Positions 26,406-36,154 are shown, counted from the first letter of the stretch. The stretch is DNA of 64,000 nt from JAWKZG01 sp041396125 (GCA_041396125.1 JAWKZG010000022.1:20413-84412); one strand, 5' to 3'. Notes: a model not told the origin generated them from the letters alone. Program-made: numbers and translations.

Positions 26406-26478
26406 AATTCTTTAAGCTTCCTGCTGTGGTTGCAGCGGAAAGATTGTCTTAGTTATCGAGTTTGAGAAATTAAAAGCT

Positions 26479-26916
26479 ATGAAATTCAGGCTAACCACCG
26501 CCATTGCTTCATCTTTAGTGCTTTTCGGCCTGCTGTCTGCCGGTCCTGTATTCAGTCAAGACAAGCCCTATACCGATCATATGCAATGCGAAAAAAATAG
26601 TGATGGCAATAAAGAATGTAAGATCGACCTTTGGATGACTCGCGGTTTCCGCGCCTTTAGCCAATGCCAGGTTTGTCATGGTTTGGATGGCTCGGGCAGC
26701 ACTATCGCCCCAAGTTTGCTAGACAAACTTCAGGACATCGATAAAGACCGTTTTTATGACGTTGTGACGCATGGTTACCAAGGCCAGATTGGTGTCATGC
26801 CGGCCTGGGGTGAAAACCCTAATGTTATGAAATACATTGATAATCTATATGCCTATTTGTTGGCCCGTTCGGATGGTGAACTACCAGCCGGCAAGATAAA
26901 GCGTTATGATCGTTAA
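26479..26916 (+). CDS. xoxG: XoxG, c-type cytochrome of methanol oxidation
   Basis: A 145-aa periplasmic cytochrome with signal peptide (MKFRLTTAIASSLVLFGLLSAGPVFS) and a single haem site C63-Q-V-C66-H67 (FSQCQVCHGLDGSGS). The distal Met is likely in GVMPAWGENPNV. It fits the methanol-metabolism-related cytochrome family (XoxG/MxaG, c-L type) and accepts electrons from XoxF. It overlaps xoxJ by 11 bp, implying coupling. Ribosome binding is weak, consistent with lower output than xoxF. Confidence 0.93.
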   Translation: MKFRLTTAIASSLVLFGLLSAGPVFSQDKPYTDHMQCEKNSDGNKECKIDLWMTRGFRAFSQCQVCHGLDGSGSTIAPSLLDKLQDIDKDRFYDVVTHGYQGQIGVMPAWGENPNVMKYIDNLYAYLLARSDGELPAGKIKRYDR

Positions 26917-27784
26917 CACTCTCTCTAACCTATACAGCAAACGCATTTTGCGGCAATTGGCTGCCGCAGCCGTGGTGTTGTCCGCGCTCAGTGTGCACAC
27001 CCCGGTTTCTGCACAGGAGCGCGATACCTTGCGGGTATGCGCAGATCCCAATAATCTGCCGTTCTCCAACGAAGGCCAGGAGGGTTACGAAAACAAAATT
27101 GCCGAGTTGTTTGCCCAATCCCTTGGACTCCCTCTTGAATACACCTGGTTTCCGCAGCGGCGGGGATTCATACGCCATACCTTGCGTTCGCAGGATCCTG
27201 CAACAGGTCAGTTTAAATGCGATCTTGTCATGGCCGTGCCTATTCAGTTCGAATTGGGCCTGGTCACCGATCCCTATTACCGCTCCACATGGGCGCTGGT
27301 TTTCCGTAAAGACTCGCCTCTGGGAGAAATCAAAACACCAGATGAATTGTTTGCACTCCCGGCTGAAACCCTGGCTGGACTCAAAATCGGGGTATTTGAC
27401 CAGACTCCTGGGGCGATCTGGTTGAGCAGCCACGGCTTGCTTCAGCAAATGGTAGGTTACCCGACCCTGAATGCAGATCCGGCAGAATATCCTGGACGGG
27501 TTATTGAGCGCGATTTGCATAACAAAGAGCTCGATGCCGCTATAGTCTGGGGACCCATCGCAGGCTTTTTTGTCTGGAATGACGATGAAAATATCGCCCT
27601 GCTACCTTTGCGTTCCGGTAATGGCATTCGCTTTGACTTTGCCATTGCAATGGCGGTGCGCTATGGCGATAAAGAATGGCGGGATCAGGTCAAAGGATTG
27701 ATCGAACAAAATAAGGATGCCATAGAAGAGCTTTTGCGCAGCTATCATATTCCGCTAGTCGATGAGAATGGCAACCCGCTTTAA
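26906..27784 (+). CDS. xoxJ: XoxJ, periplasmic substrate-binding-protein-like activator of XoxF
   Basis: A 292-aa exported protein (signal from about residue 10 to 36, ending VSAQ) with the MoxJ/XoxJ fold: TLRVCADPNNLPFSNEGQEGYENKIAEL, EYTWFPQRRGFIRHTLR, CDLVMAVPIQFE, YYRSTWALVFRKDSPL and AIVWGPIAGFFV. These resemble family 3 solute-binding proteins but sit in methanol dehydrogenase clusters; XoxJ is thought to bind and activate XoxF during maturation rather than import a solute. A strong terminator follows 24 bp after the stop. Confidence 0.92.
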   Translation: MIVNTLSNLYSKRILRQLAAAAVVLSALSVHTPVSAQERDTLRVCADPNNLPFSNEGQEGYENKIAELFAQSLGLPLEYTWFPQRRGFIRHTLRSQDPATGQFKCDLVMAVPIQFELGLVTDPYYRSTWALVFRKDSPLGEIKTPDELFALPAETLAGLKIGVFDQTPGAIWLSSHGLLQQMVGYPTLNADPAEYPGRVIERDLHNKELDAAIVWGPIAGFFVWNDDENIALLPLRSGNGIRFDFAIAMAVRYGDKEWRDQVKGLIEQNKDAIEELLRSYHIPLVDENGNPL

Positions 27785-27807
27785 GCGCTGCCTTAGTACC
27801 TGATAAA

Positions 27808-27842
27808 ATCAAAAAGGAGAACATTATGTTCTCCTTTTTGAT
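27808..27842. terminator. Bidirectional terminator between xoxJ and pqqE
   Basis: A perfect 17-bp dyad (ATCAAAAAGGAGAACAT and its complement around a single T) gives a stem with A-run on one side and CCTTTTTG on the other, so it can stop both convergent transcripts. Confidence 0.88.
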
Positions 27843-27906
27843 TCGTCCACAAAAAATAGTAACGCGTTAATACATAAGCTTTAACGCAAGAGCCAGAAGA
27901 AATTGA

Positions 27907-29058
27907 TTATTCGGTTGCCAGTAATTTCTTCGCCGACTTTGGATTGCGAAACAGTAAAGGCTTAGTGTTTCCGGCAGCTTCTTCTGCACGGGCATTCTCA
28001 ATGGCCTGAGTGATCAATTCATGGTGCGGCGATTTATCACATACCGGATCAGCATTAGCCGGATCACCCGTTAACATATAAGCTTGGCAACGGCAGCCAC
28101 CAAAGTCCTTTTCTTTTTCCGGGCAGCTGCGGCAAGGCTCTTTCATCCACTCAAAACCACGAAAGTGATTGAAAGACTCCGAGCGATACCAGATGTCTTC
28201 GACGGAGTGCTCACGCACATTCGGGAAACTCAGATCAGGCAACTGACGAGCCGCATGACAGGGTAAGGCAGTACCGTCAGGTGCCACAGTCAGGAAAATA
28301 TTGCCCCAGCCATTCATACAGGCTTTGGGACGATTTTCGTAATAATCCGGCACTACATAGTAAAGTTTCATCTTGCCGGAATAATCCGCCCGGAACTGAT
28401 TAACGGTTTGCTCGGCATGCTGTAGCTGCTCAATAGTAGGCAGCAGGCGATCCCGGTTGACCCAGGCCCAGCCATAATATTGCGTGGTTGCCAGCTCGAC
28501 ATAATCAGCTTGTAGCTCGGTAGCCAGTTCCAGCACCTGATCAATTTGGCCAATATTATCCCGGTGCAATACAAAACAAAGCACCATTGGATATCCATTC
28601 GATTTTACAGCTCGTGCCATTGCTTTTTTGTGCTCGAACGCACGAGTGCCTGCAATCAAGTCATTCAGCTCGGCGGAGCTGGCCTGGAAGCTGACCTGAA
28701 TATGATCCAGCCCCGCTTTCTTGAAACTGGCTACGCGTTCTGCATCCATGCCAACGCCGGAGGTGATTAAATTGGTGTAGTAACCCAGCTCACGCGCTTC
28801 CTGGATAATAATCTCCAGATCCTGCCGCACCAGGGGTTCGCCACCGGACAACCCTAACTGGGTAGCGCCCAGCGCCCTCGCCTCGCGCAGCACCCGTAAC
28901 CAGGCATCAGTGTCCAGTTCCTGCTTGATTGCGTTGTACTCTACTGGGTTCGAACAATACGGACATTGCAGCGGACACGCGTAGGTAAGCTCTGCCAGCA
29001 ACCAAAGCGGGGGCGAAATTTGAGATGAATTAGTCGGTACTGATCCAGCCTTTGTCAT
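27907..29058 (-). CDS. pqqE: PQQ biosynthesis radical SAM enzyme PqqE
   Basis: A 383-aa radical SAM protein that links the Glu and Tyr side chains of PqqA bound to PqqD. The SAM [4Fe-4S] motif is C28-x3-C32-x2-C35 (YACPLQCPYC). The C-terminal SPASM-type Cys region carries the auxiliary clusters (CMNGWGN, LPCHAA, CRSCPEKEKDFGGCRCQ, CDKS). The ATG at 29058 has GGAGGTTG upstream and overlaps pqqD by 29 bp; a longer frame from 29157 would add 33 residues read from within pqqD and is unlikely. Intact, last gene of the pqq operon. Confidence 0.95.
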   Translation of the reverse strand: MTKAGSVPTNSSQISPPLWLLAELTYACPLQCPYCSNPVEYNAIKQELDTDAWLRVLREARALGATQLGLSGGEPLVRQDLEIIIQEARELGYYTNLITSGVGMDAERVASFKKAGLDHIQVSFQASSAELNDLIAGTRAFEHKKAMARAVKSNGYPMVLCFVLHRDNIGQIDQVLELATELQADYVELATTQYYGWAWVNRDRLLPTIEQLQHAEQTVNQFRADYSGKMKLYYVVPDYYENRPKACMNGWGNIFLTVAPDGTALPCHAARQLPDLSFPNVREHSVEDIWYRSESFNHFRGFEWMKEPCRSCPEKEKDFGGCRCQAYMLTGDPANADPVCDKSPHHELITQAIENARAEEAAGNTKPLLFRNPKSAKKLLATE

Positions 29059-29302
29059 GGGCAACCTCCAGAAACTCGCGCACATCGGCCGCCAGATCAG
29101 CGCCGGGGAATTTTGCTTGCAGCGCAGCGATGATGGCATCTGCATCACGCTCACCATCGCACATTAAAAGGATCTCTGCTGCGCTCGCACCAAGCTTGAT
29201 CATGCCTTCCGGAAACAACAGTACATGCGCATTTTGCACTGGCTCCCATTGTAGTCGGTAGCCTGGGCTGATGGCGACGCCTCCAGTCAACGGCGTCGTC
29301 AT
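29030..29302 (-). CDS. pqqD: PQQ biosynthesis peptide chaperone PqqD
   Basis: A 90-aa RiPP recognition element protein that presents PqqA to PqqE. MTTPLTGGVAISPGYRLQWEPVQNAHVLLFPEGMIKL and ILLMCDGERDADAIIAALQ are family-typical. The start at 29302 is coupled to the pqqC stop (they overlap by four bases). A longer open frame upstream lies within pqqC and is not real. Confidence 0.94.
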   Translation of the reverse strand: MTTPLTGGVAISPGYRLQWEPVQNAHVLLFPEGMIKLGASAAEILLMCDGERDADAIIAALQAKFPGADLAADVREFLEVAHDKGWISTD

Positions 29303-30033
29303 AGCTCGCCCTCGACATTGAAAAACGGCGGCATGTTCAACATATAAGCCATATACATGGCATCCAGCATACTCCACAAAACCTGGAGTTTGAATTTGAC
29401 AATTTCAATCGCCCGATCCTGTTTGGCACGGGTGTCGAAATGCTGCAGAGTTTCGGCCAGACCGTGTTCCACATCACGGTGCGCCTGGCCTAGACGATTG
29501 CGAAAATAATCCAGACCTGAGGGCTCAATCCAGGGATATTTATCCGGCCAGTCGTCCAAACGCTGTTTATGGATGGTAGGGGCGAACAGCTCCGTCAGCG
29601 ATGAACAGATTGCCTCTTCCCAGGGTGCCTGGCGGGCAAAATTCAGATAGGCATCGACCGCAAAACGCACGCCTGGCAGAACCAGACGTTGAGACCACAG
29701 AACCTCACGATCAAGCCCCGTTGCTTCACCAAGCCGGGACCATACTTCGATACCGCCTTCACTGGAGGCGTCACCATCGTGATCAAGAATACGCTGAATC
29801 CAGTGCCGCCGAGTAGCCCGATCAGGACAATTGGACAAAATGGCAGCATCTTTGCGCGGAATATTGATCTGGTAATAAAATCGGTTCGCCACCCAACCCT
29901 GCATTTGCTCGCGGGTAAGTTTACCCTCGTGCATAGCAACCTGATAAGGATGGTGGATATGATAAAAACGGCCCAGCGCCCTTAAATTGGCTTCAAATTG
30001 CTCGGGACTCCAGGCCTGTTCTGTTGTATTCAT
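29299..30033 (-). CDS. pqqC: Pyrroloquinoline-quinone synthase PqqC
   Basis: A 244-aa helical oxidase of the TenA-like/haem-oxygenase fold that performs the final ring closure and oxidation of AHQQ to PQQ. The YHIHHPYQVAMHEGKLTREQMQGWVANRFYYQ start is highly conserved, followed by IPRKDAAILSNCPD, ILDHDGD and EAICSSLTELFAP; the active-site His, Tyr, Arg and Lys positions are visible. ATGA overlap with pqqB upstream. Intact. Confidence 0.96.
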   Translation of the reverse strand: MNTTEQAWSPEQFEANLRALGRFYHIHHPYQVAMHEGKLTREQMQGWVANRFYYQINIPRKDAAILSNCPDRATRRHWIQRILDHDGDASSEGGIEVWSRLGEATGLDREVLWSQRLVLPGVRFAVDAYLNFARQAPWEEAICSSLTELFAPTIHKQRLDDWPDKYPWIEPSGLDYFRNRLGQAHRDVEHGLAETLQHFDTRAKQDRAIEIVKFKLQVLWSMLDAMYMAYMLNMPPFFNVEGEL

Positions 30034-30941
30034 AATTCGATGTCCAGCCCGTCATACGATACTTCAATCCCCTCCGCCTGCAACTGGGCCCGCTCAGCCG
30101 ATGCTTCGTCCAGAATCGGATTGGTATTATTGATATGGATAAGCACTTTGCGTCCGCGCAGGGGCCGCAAAGCCTCGATCATGCCGCCCTCGCCCGACTG
30201 CGGCAGATGCCCCATCGCGCTGGCAGGCTTGGTGCCGACCCCGGCCACCCGCATTTCGTCTTCCTGCCAGAAGGTACCATCGACCAGCAGGCAGTCCGCT
30301 TTTTCCATATAAGGCTGCAAATGCGTTTCGATAGCACCAAGGCCCGGCGCATAAAACAGCGACTTACCATTACGGCTATCTTCAATGAAAACGCCAATAT
30401 TGTCACCCGGATGCGGGTTATGCCGATGCGGGGAATAGGGCGGTGCCTTACTGCTCAACGCGATTGCGGTAAAGATCAGCCCTTCCAGCAGAGGAATTTC
30501 AAAACTTTGACCGTCGATGGGCACTTCGTGATAATCGATTTTGCAATAGTGATCCAGCACCTTGAACAAGGGTAACCCTGTGCTGAGGTCCTGCTGCGCC
30601 ATCGCGGTACAGTACACCGGGAGCGGCCGGTCACCTTCGCGCAACACCAACAGGCCATTGCTGTGATCGATCTGGCTATCCATCAGAAAGACAGCAGCGA
30701 TACCCGTATCGCGCAGTCCTGTACGAGGCTGCAGCGGTGCAAACGAATTGATTTGGGTACGGATATCGGGCGATGTGTTAAACAGGCACCAATTGGTACC
30801 GTCGGCACTGACACAGATGGAGGACTGCGTCCGCGGCGTGGCCTGCAACTGTCCACTGCGCACACCGGCACACATGCGACAATTACAATTCCATTGCGGG
30901 AAGCCGCCACCAGCTGCCGAACCAAGAACATGAATCAGCAT
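30030..30941 (-). CDS. pqqB: PQQ biosynthesis protein PqqB
   Basis: A 303-aa metallo-beta-lactamase-fold protein, proposed to hydroxylate the tyrosine-derived precursor. The N-terminus MLIHVLGSAAGGGFPQWNCNC is diagnostic, and MDSQIDHSNGLLVLREG, PYSPHRHNPHPGDNIGVFIED and LVDGTFWQEDEM carry the metal-binding residues. It follows pqqA after a hairpin that probably reduces its transcription relative to pqqA. Intact. Confidence 0.96.
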   Translation of the reverse strand: MLIHVLGSAAGGGFPQWNCNCRMCAGVRSGQLQATPRTQSSICVSADGTNWCLFNTSPDIRTQINSFAPLQPRTGLRDTGIAAVFLMDSQIDHSNGLLVLREGDRPLPVYCTAMAQQDLSTGLPLFKVLDHYCKIDYHEVPIDGQSFEIPLLEGLIFTAIALSSKAPPYSPHRHNPHPGDNIGVFIEDSRNGKSLFYAPGLGAIETHLQPYMEKADCLLVDGTFWQEDEMRVAGVGTKPASAMGHLPQSGEGGMIEALRPLRGRKVLIHINNTNPILDEASAERAQLQAEGIEVSYDGLDIEL

Positions 30942-31009
30942 AAGCGTAGCTAAGTAATAGATGAGGGATTTTTAGTGGACGTGTACGCCGAAGCGCGGCA
31001 CAAAATGAA

Positions 31010-31034
31010 AAGGCCCACTTTTTGAGTGGGCCTT
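31010..31034 (-). terminator. Attenuator hairpin between pqqA and pqqB
   Basis: On the minus strand AAGGCCCACT pairs with AGTGGGCCTT (10 bp, CAAAA loop), followed by TT and an AT-rich tract. The position just after pqqA matches the well-known excess of pqqA transcript over the rest of the pqq operon. Confidence 0.75.
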
Positions 31035-31045
31035 AGTGACATACG

Positions 31046-31117
31046 TTACCGGTTGGCAATATACATTGTCACTTCGAATCCGAAACGCATTTCTTCATAC
31101 TGAGGTTTTGACCACAT
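31046..31117 (-). CDS. pqqA: PQQ precursor peptide PqqA
   Basis: A 23-residue peptide, too short for usual gene finders. It begins MWSKPQYEEMRFGFEV and ends in ...YIANR. Its E-V-T-M-Y segment provides the Glu and Tyr joined by PqqE to form PQQ, in the conserved E-x3-Y spacing. The ribosome binding site AGGAGGAT lies 6 nt before the ATG. It opens the pqqABCDE operon. Confidence 0.95.
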   Translation of the reverse strand: MWSKPQYEEMRFGFEVTMYIANR

Positions 31118-31183
31118 AACCTATCCTCCTCGTCGATGATTGATCGTGATTTAAAATACAGTCTATTTTTAGGCTGCCATATA

Positions 31184-31211
31184 ACTCTAGCAAATCCAGG
31201 CTGAAAGTCAA
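31184..31211 (-). promoter_or_regulatory. Candidate sigma-70 promoter of pqqA
   Basis: On the minus strand TTGACT, a 16-bp spacer and TAGAGT (5/6 and 4/6 consensus) lie about 70 bp before the pqqA ATG. The region is AT-rich compared with its surroundings. Confidence 0.5.
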
Positions 31212-31391
31212 CTGTTTTAGAATGAGTCTAAATCATCTTCTAGCCTGCGGCACCAGCGGCAATTTTTCGATTTGATCGAGCGCCTATCAACACTCTAGCC
31301 AGATATAATAAAGCACTCATCAATGGCTATCATTATTACAGCAACACATACCAACAAAAGACGCCAACAAAAAATGCATGAGGAAACCAGT

Positions 31392-32911
31392 ATGGTCCTG
31401 AACCCTGAGCGGGATGATTTATGCCTGGGTATTATCGGTGCCGGCACCATGGGGCGCGGTATCGCACAGATTGCAGCGACTGCCGGTATCACGGTATTGC
31501 TGTACGACAGCAATCCGCGTAGCAGTGCGGCAGCATTCGAATTCATTCGTGCCATGCTGGAACGCGCGGGTGCCAAAGGCCGCATGAGTACGAATGACGT
31601 TGCTTCCGCTCTGGCGCGAATTCACTGTATCAATGAATTGGCCGGGATGAAGTCTTGCCATATTGTCATCGAAGCCATTCTTGAAGACATCGCCGCGAAA
31701 CATGCCTTGTTCACCACACTGGAGTCTCTCGTCAGCCCGGAGGCCATCCTCGCCACCAATACCTCGTCGCTGTCCGTCACCGCCATAGCCGCTGCTTGCA
31801 AACATCCGGAACGGGTTGCAGGGATGCATTTTTTCAATCCGGTTCCACTGATGAAACTAGTTGAGATCATTGAGGGCATCCGCACATCGCCGGACGTCAG
31901 TGCAACCTTGGCAGGATTGGGTCGGCGTCTGGGCCGGGAGCCCGTGCAATTGCAGGATACACCGGGTTTTCTGGTCAATCAGGTCGGCCGCGGTTTCACC
32001 GTGGAAGCCACTCACATCGTTGCCGAAGGTGTTGCCGATTTTGCCACCATTGACCGCATCATGCGCGACGCCGGTGGCTTTCGGATGGGACCGTTTGAAC
32101 TGATGGATTTAACTGGTCTGGATGTTACTTATCCGGCCTCGCAATCCATCTTCGAGCAGCATTTTTACGAGTCTCGTTACCGCCCGACCGGCCTGATGCG
32201 CTTACGCAAACTGGCCGGACAACTCGGCCGCAAGACCGGCTCGGGATTTTATCAGTACCAGCACGATCAGCCGGTTACGCCGGCCGAACCACCCTGCCCC
32301 AACTACGATAATCGACCAGTCTGGATCAGTCGTGACGAGCCTGCCGGCCACGCACTGTTAACGGAGTTCGCCCGTCACAATGGCGCCATGCTTGATTCCG
32401 GCGATCAACCCGGCCCGGAATCGGTGCTGCTGGTAACACCAATAGGTACTGACGCGACAACCAGCGCACTGGCACAAAGTCTGGACCCGCGCCGCACCCT
32501 GGCCGCGGATATATTATATGGTTTCGACAAGCGCCGTACGCTCATGCGCACACCAGCCACAGAACCCGCCTTTAGTGCCAGTGCGCAGGGTTTTTACATC
32601 TTGATGGCATGCCTGTCAGTCTGATAGAGGACAGTCCGGGCTTCGTCGCTCAGCGCATCATTGCCCTGATCGTCAACATTGGCTGTGCGATTGCCGAACA
32701 ACGCGTCGCCGCCCCGGAGGCTATCGATAAAGCGGTGACTTTGGGCCTGGGATATCCGTTCGGTCCGCTAAGCTTTGGCGATACAATCGGTGCCGAGCGG
32801 ATTCTGCAGGTGCTGACGTCCATGCAGCAATTATATGGCGATCCGCGTTATCGTCCTACCCTGTGGTTACGACGCCGGGCACAACTGGGCTTGTCCCTGT
32901 TGCAGCGATAA
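31392..32911 (+). CDS. 3-hydroxyacyl-CoA dehydrogenase (PaaH/FadB-type), one frameshift
   Basis: A dehydrogenase of about 505 aa with two C-terminal helical domains. The NAD site is LGIIGAGTMGRGIAQIAATAG; MHFFNPVPLMKLVEII, TPGFLVNQVGRGFTVEA and GPFELMDLTGLDVTY follow. The first frame stops at 32624 after QGFYILMACLSV, while the conserved second half (GMPVSLIEDSPGFVAQRII...LGLGYPFGPLSFGD) runs to 32911. The break is near 32602, with one missing base. I prefer the start at 31392 (GAGGAA 8 nt upstream). Likely acts on 3-hydroxybutyryl-CoA or longer substrates. Confidence 0.85.
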
Positions 32912-33007
32912 AAGCATTGCAGCCGTAAAGTATCGGACGGCTCTACACACAGCCAGGCTAAGGCCGGGAAGGTATAATTGGCGGCGTATTTCCGCTATGC
33001 TTGCGGC

Positions 33008-33639
33008 ATGAATCAGGACACTTCCAGCAAACCATTAATAGCCAGCCGCTTTCGCGGCTTTTTGCCCGTTGTCGTCGATGTCGAAACCGGCGGCGTCAAC
33101 GCTGAAACCGACGCGCTGCTCGAAATAGCTGCCGTTTTACTGGACATGGACGAAGACGGTCAAATGTATCGTCGGCAGACCATTTCGTTTCATGTCGAGC
33201 CCTTTCCAGGCTCGGTACTGAATGAAGACTCTATGGCGGTAAACGGAATTGATCCGTTTCATCCATTTCGCTTCGCCGTCCCTGAGGAAAAGCCCTGGAT
33301 GCGGTTTTCAAAGAAGTGCGTAAAGCGGTGAAGTCAGCGGCTTGCACGCGAGCCGTGCTGGCTGGCCATAATGCGTTCTTCGATCTGGCGTTTGTCAACG
33401 CAGCGGCCAACCGGAACAAGATTAAACGTAATCCGTTTCACCCCTTCAGCAGTTTTGATACAGCCACACTGGCCGGCATGGTATATGGTCAAACCGTGCT
33501 GTCGCGCGCCACTGTTGCAGCCGGACTGAGTTGGAACAGTGAAGCTGCGCATTCTGCCATATACGATGCCGAAATCACGGCTGATCTGTTCTGTACGATC
33601 ATTAATCTCTGGCAGCGCATCGGCGGCTGGCGAGGCTAA
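33008..33639 (+). CDS. rnt: Ribonuclease T, one frameshift
   Basis: A DEDDh 3'-5' exonuclease that trims tRNA CCA and other small RNA ends. N-terminal VVVDVETGGVNAETDALLEIA holds Asp24 and Glu26; the C-terminal part has AGHNAFFDLAFVNAA and AAHSAIYDAEITADLFC with the last catalytic His and Asp. The frame breaks near 33291: AAAAGCCC needs one more G to give EEKALDAVFKEVRKAVKSA. Total about 211 aa, normal for RNase T. This protein is mainly gammaproteobacterial and supports the class. Two pieces as sequenced. Confidence 0.88.
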
Positions 33640-33721
33640 GCCCGTTGGCGTCAAGCCCGGCACATACCGGGCTTAAATCGGGTCGGGATTTAACTGCGTC
33701 TATACGGCAACTATCTGCCGT

Positions 33722-34057
33722 TTATTCCTGCGCTGCCGGCTCGCTGCTGGCGACCGCATCCACCATTTTCTGCAGTTCACCATTTTCGTAAAGCTCCAGC
33801 GTAATATCACAACCGCCAACCAGTTCGCCGTTGATATACAGCTGGGGAAATGTCGGCCATTGGGCATAAATTGGCAGATTTTGCCGGATTTCAGGATTTT
33901 CCAGAATATTGACATAGGCAAAGCGCGCCCCGGTGGCTGCCAGAGCCTGTACGGTACGGCTGGAAAAACCACATTGCGGAAACTGCGGTGTGCCCTTCAT
34001 ATAAAGAATGACAGGATGTGATTCAATTTGCTCTTTGATTGCGTCCATTACGTCCAT
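33722..34057 (-). CDS. grxD: Monothiol glutaredoxin Grx4/GrxD
   Basis: A 111-aa CGFS-type glutaredoxin. K21 and C29-G-F-S32 (YMKGTPQFPQCGFSSRTVQAL) bind glutathione and, in a dimer, a [2Fe-2S] cluster used for Fe-S delivery and iron sensing. TFPQLYINGELVGGCDI follows the cis-Pro. It is the only gene fully intact between 33 and 39 kb. Stand-alone, facing sodB across a long gap. Confidence 0.95.
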   Translation of the reverse strand: MDVMDAIKEQIESHPVILYMKGTPQFPQCGFSSRTVQALAATGARFAYVNILENPEIRQNLPIYAQWPTFPQLYINGELVGGCDITLELYENGELQKMVDAVASSEPAAQE

Positions 34058-34263
34058 CGTTACTACCTCATCATATGCAGTGGGTTGTTGTGTTCACTGT
34101 GCAATATCCCCGTTTGGAAATTCCCCGAGAAAACGTTACCAACGCTTTATCTCTCGGATTATTCCTCTGGTTTCCCAACAGATCGATTGCTACGCGAGCT
34201 TAGACCTCTTACAAAAAACCGGGTTCACTTGCCTTAGCTGGTCTCAAAGTTTAGACTAATTCC

Positions 34264-34291
34264 AAACCCGGCGCATCGTTTCGTCGGGTTT
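34264..34291. terminator. Orphan hairpin in the grxD-sodB gap
   Basis: AAACCCGGCG and CGTCGGGTTT form a 10-bp stem (one G-T) with an 8-nt loop, followed by AGTTTTCT. The 482-bp divergent gap (34058-34539) holds no gene I can recognise; this terminator-like hairpin hints at a lost small gene or small RNA upstream of it. Confidence 0.4.
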
Positions 34292-34539
34292 AGTTTTCTG
34301 GCTTGCTCCGTGGAACAGTCCGTTCGTATGACAGCCCGGAAATCTGCCTGTCCCCATACGCCTGAGTTTTTCGAACAGTACCGCTTTGTGCCAATCCTGT
34401 TTGAAATAACGCTCAACGTGCTGGAGCGCTGTCCTGGTCGGTGCGAGTTCCCGTCATATCGATTAGAATACTCACAATTCCCTGTCTGGCAAGATAGGGC
34501 TATAGTTCAGCCCAACAACATTGAACGAAGGAGATTAGC

Positions 34540-35114
34540 ATGGCTTTCGAATTACCTGCATTACCCTACGCCAAAAACGCGCTGGAGCCGCATATTTCAG
34601 CGGAAACTCTGGACTACCATTACGGCAAGCATCACCAAACCTATGTGACCAACCTGAACAACCTGGTTGCGGGCACCCCGAATGAAGGCAAATCACTGGA
34701 AGAGATCATCAAGAGCTCGTCCGGCGGTCTTTTCAATAACGCCGCCCAGGTCTGGAACCACACTTTTTACTGGAACTGCCTGAGCCCAAATGGCGGCGGC
34801 GAACCCAGCGGTGCGCTGGCTGATGCCATCAACAAGAAATGGGGCTCATTTGCCAGTTTCAAAGAGGAATTCAGCAAATGCGCCATCACCACCTTCGGCT
34901 CGGCCACCCATTGGTCAAGAATGCTGATGGTTCGCTGGATCTGGTCAGCACCGGCAATGCCGGCACGCCGATGACGGAAGGCAAACAGCCCTGCTGACCT
35001 TGCGATGTGTGGGAGCACGCCTATTACGTCGACTATCGCAACGCACGCCCGAAGTACGTCGAAGCGTTCTGGAATCTGGTCAACTGGGGATTTCGCAGCC
35101 AGCCAGCTTTGGCT
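34540..35114 (+). pseudogene. sodB: Iron superoxide dismutase SodB, frameshifted
   Basis: The first 125 residues are a perfect SodB (ELPALPYAKNALEPHISAETLDYHYGKHHQTYV, NAAQVWNHTFYWNCL, FKEEFSKCAITTFGS). After FGS the frame is lost; expected GWAWLV is missing, and NADGSLDLVSTGNAGTPMTEG appears in another frame, then VWEHAYYVDYRNARPKYVEAFWNLVNW in a third. The metal ligands His, His, Asp and His are all encoded, but in different frames. At least two indels between 34900 and 35010. The start has AAGGAG upstream. Not functional as sequenced unless errors are corrected. Confidence 0.85.
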
Positions 35115-35145
35115 GGCAGCGACAGGCGTCCGGCCTGTCGCTGCC
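35115..35145 (+). terminator. Perfect 13-bp hairpin after sodB
   Basis: GGCAGCGACAGGC pairs with GCCTGTCGCTGCC around a 5-nt GTCCG loop. It has no T-run. Its position after NLVNWGF of SodB fits a transcription end; a further small inverted repeat (CCAGC/GCTGG) precedes it. Confidence 0.6.
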
Positions 35146-35198
35146 TGCCAATCACCTCCGGCCAACGTTCCAATCTGCACGCCAACCGGTCCCATACT

Positions 35199-36126
35199 AT
35201 GCTATCAAAACCGCGTCATTTTCTGAGTCTGCTGATTACTTCCTGCTACTGAAATTAACACGCTGCTGCAACGTGCCAGTGAGCTCAAAGCCTGCGCCGA
35301 CGCGGCGAACTACGCCCCATTCCAGAATAAAGTGCTGGGCATGATTTTTGAAAATCATCCACCCGCACTCGTGTCTCCTTCGAAGCCGGCATGATTCAGC
35401 TTGGCGGCAATGCGATTTTTTTATCGCCTCACGATACCCATCTGGGCCGTGGCGAAATCCGATCGAAGATATTGCCCGGGTCGCGTCAAGCATGGTCGAT
35501 ATCATCATGATTCGCACTTTTGCCCACGCCACCATCGAGTGTTTCGCCAAACACCTCGGTATCCGTCATAAATGCCTTCACTGATTTCAACCAATTTCTG
35601 CCAGTTACTGGCGGATATGCTGACCTTTCAGGAACAACGGGGCTCGATTAAAGGCAAGACTGTAGCCTGGATTGGCGATGGCAATAATATGTGCAACAGC
35701 TTATGTATGGAAGCAGCCTTGCAACTGGATTTCCAGCTGCGCATTGCCTGCCCGGAAGGCTTTGAACCGGATCAGGCCTGCTGCAACGCTGTGCCGACCG
35801 GGTTGAGCTGGGCCGTGACCTGTATGCGGCGGCGGACCAGGCCGATCTGGTCACGACCGATACCTGGGCCAGCAAGCAGGAAGAGGAAAAACAGGCGCGC
35901 GAGGCGGCCTTCGCCGATTTTCATCAACGCTGATGTTATGGCACGAGCCAGGCCGAAAGCGCTGTTTTTGCATTGTCTGCCCGCTTACCGGGAACAGGAA
36001 GTCAGCACCGATGTTATCGATGGGCCGCAAAGCCAGGTTTGGGAACAGGCCGAAAATCGCCTGCATGCGCAAAAAGCCCTGATCGAATATTTACTGACAC
36101 GATCGCCCCGAAAAATTTCACGATAA
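35199..36126 (+). pseudogene. argF: Ornithine carbamoyltransferase ArgF, multiply frameshifted
   Basis: ArgF converts ornithine and carbamoyl phosphate to citrulline. Conserved pieces appear in order across frames: KPRHFLSLL, FEAGMIQLGGNAIFLSPHDT, ARVASSMVDIIMIRTFAHAT, QLLADMLTFQEQRGSIKGKTVAWIGDGNNMCNS, NADVMARARP and FLHCLPAYREQEVSTDVIDG. The carbamoyl-phosphate STRT loop region is damaged (FENHPPALVS in place of FEKSSTRTRVS). At least five indels. The C-terminal LHCLPA motif is intact. Such a core gene being broken this way suggests sequence error or a very recent loss. Confidence 0.82.
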
Positions 36127-36154
36127 ACACCTGCGATAGATTCCAGATAAACCT

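Noticed and set aside
34310..34648. Open frame reading into sodB
   Set aside because: It ends out of frame inside sodB, and the upstream part shows no conserved protein; only a hairpin is supported there.
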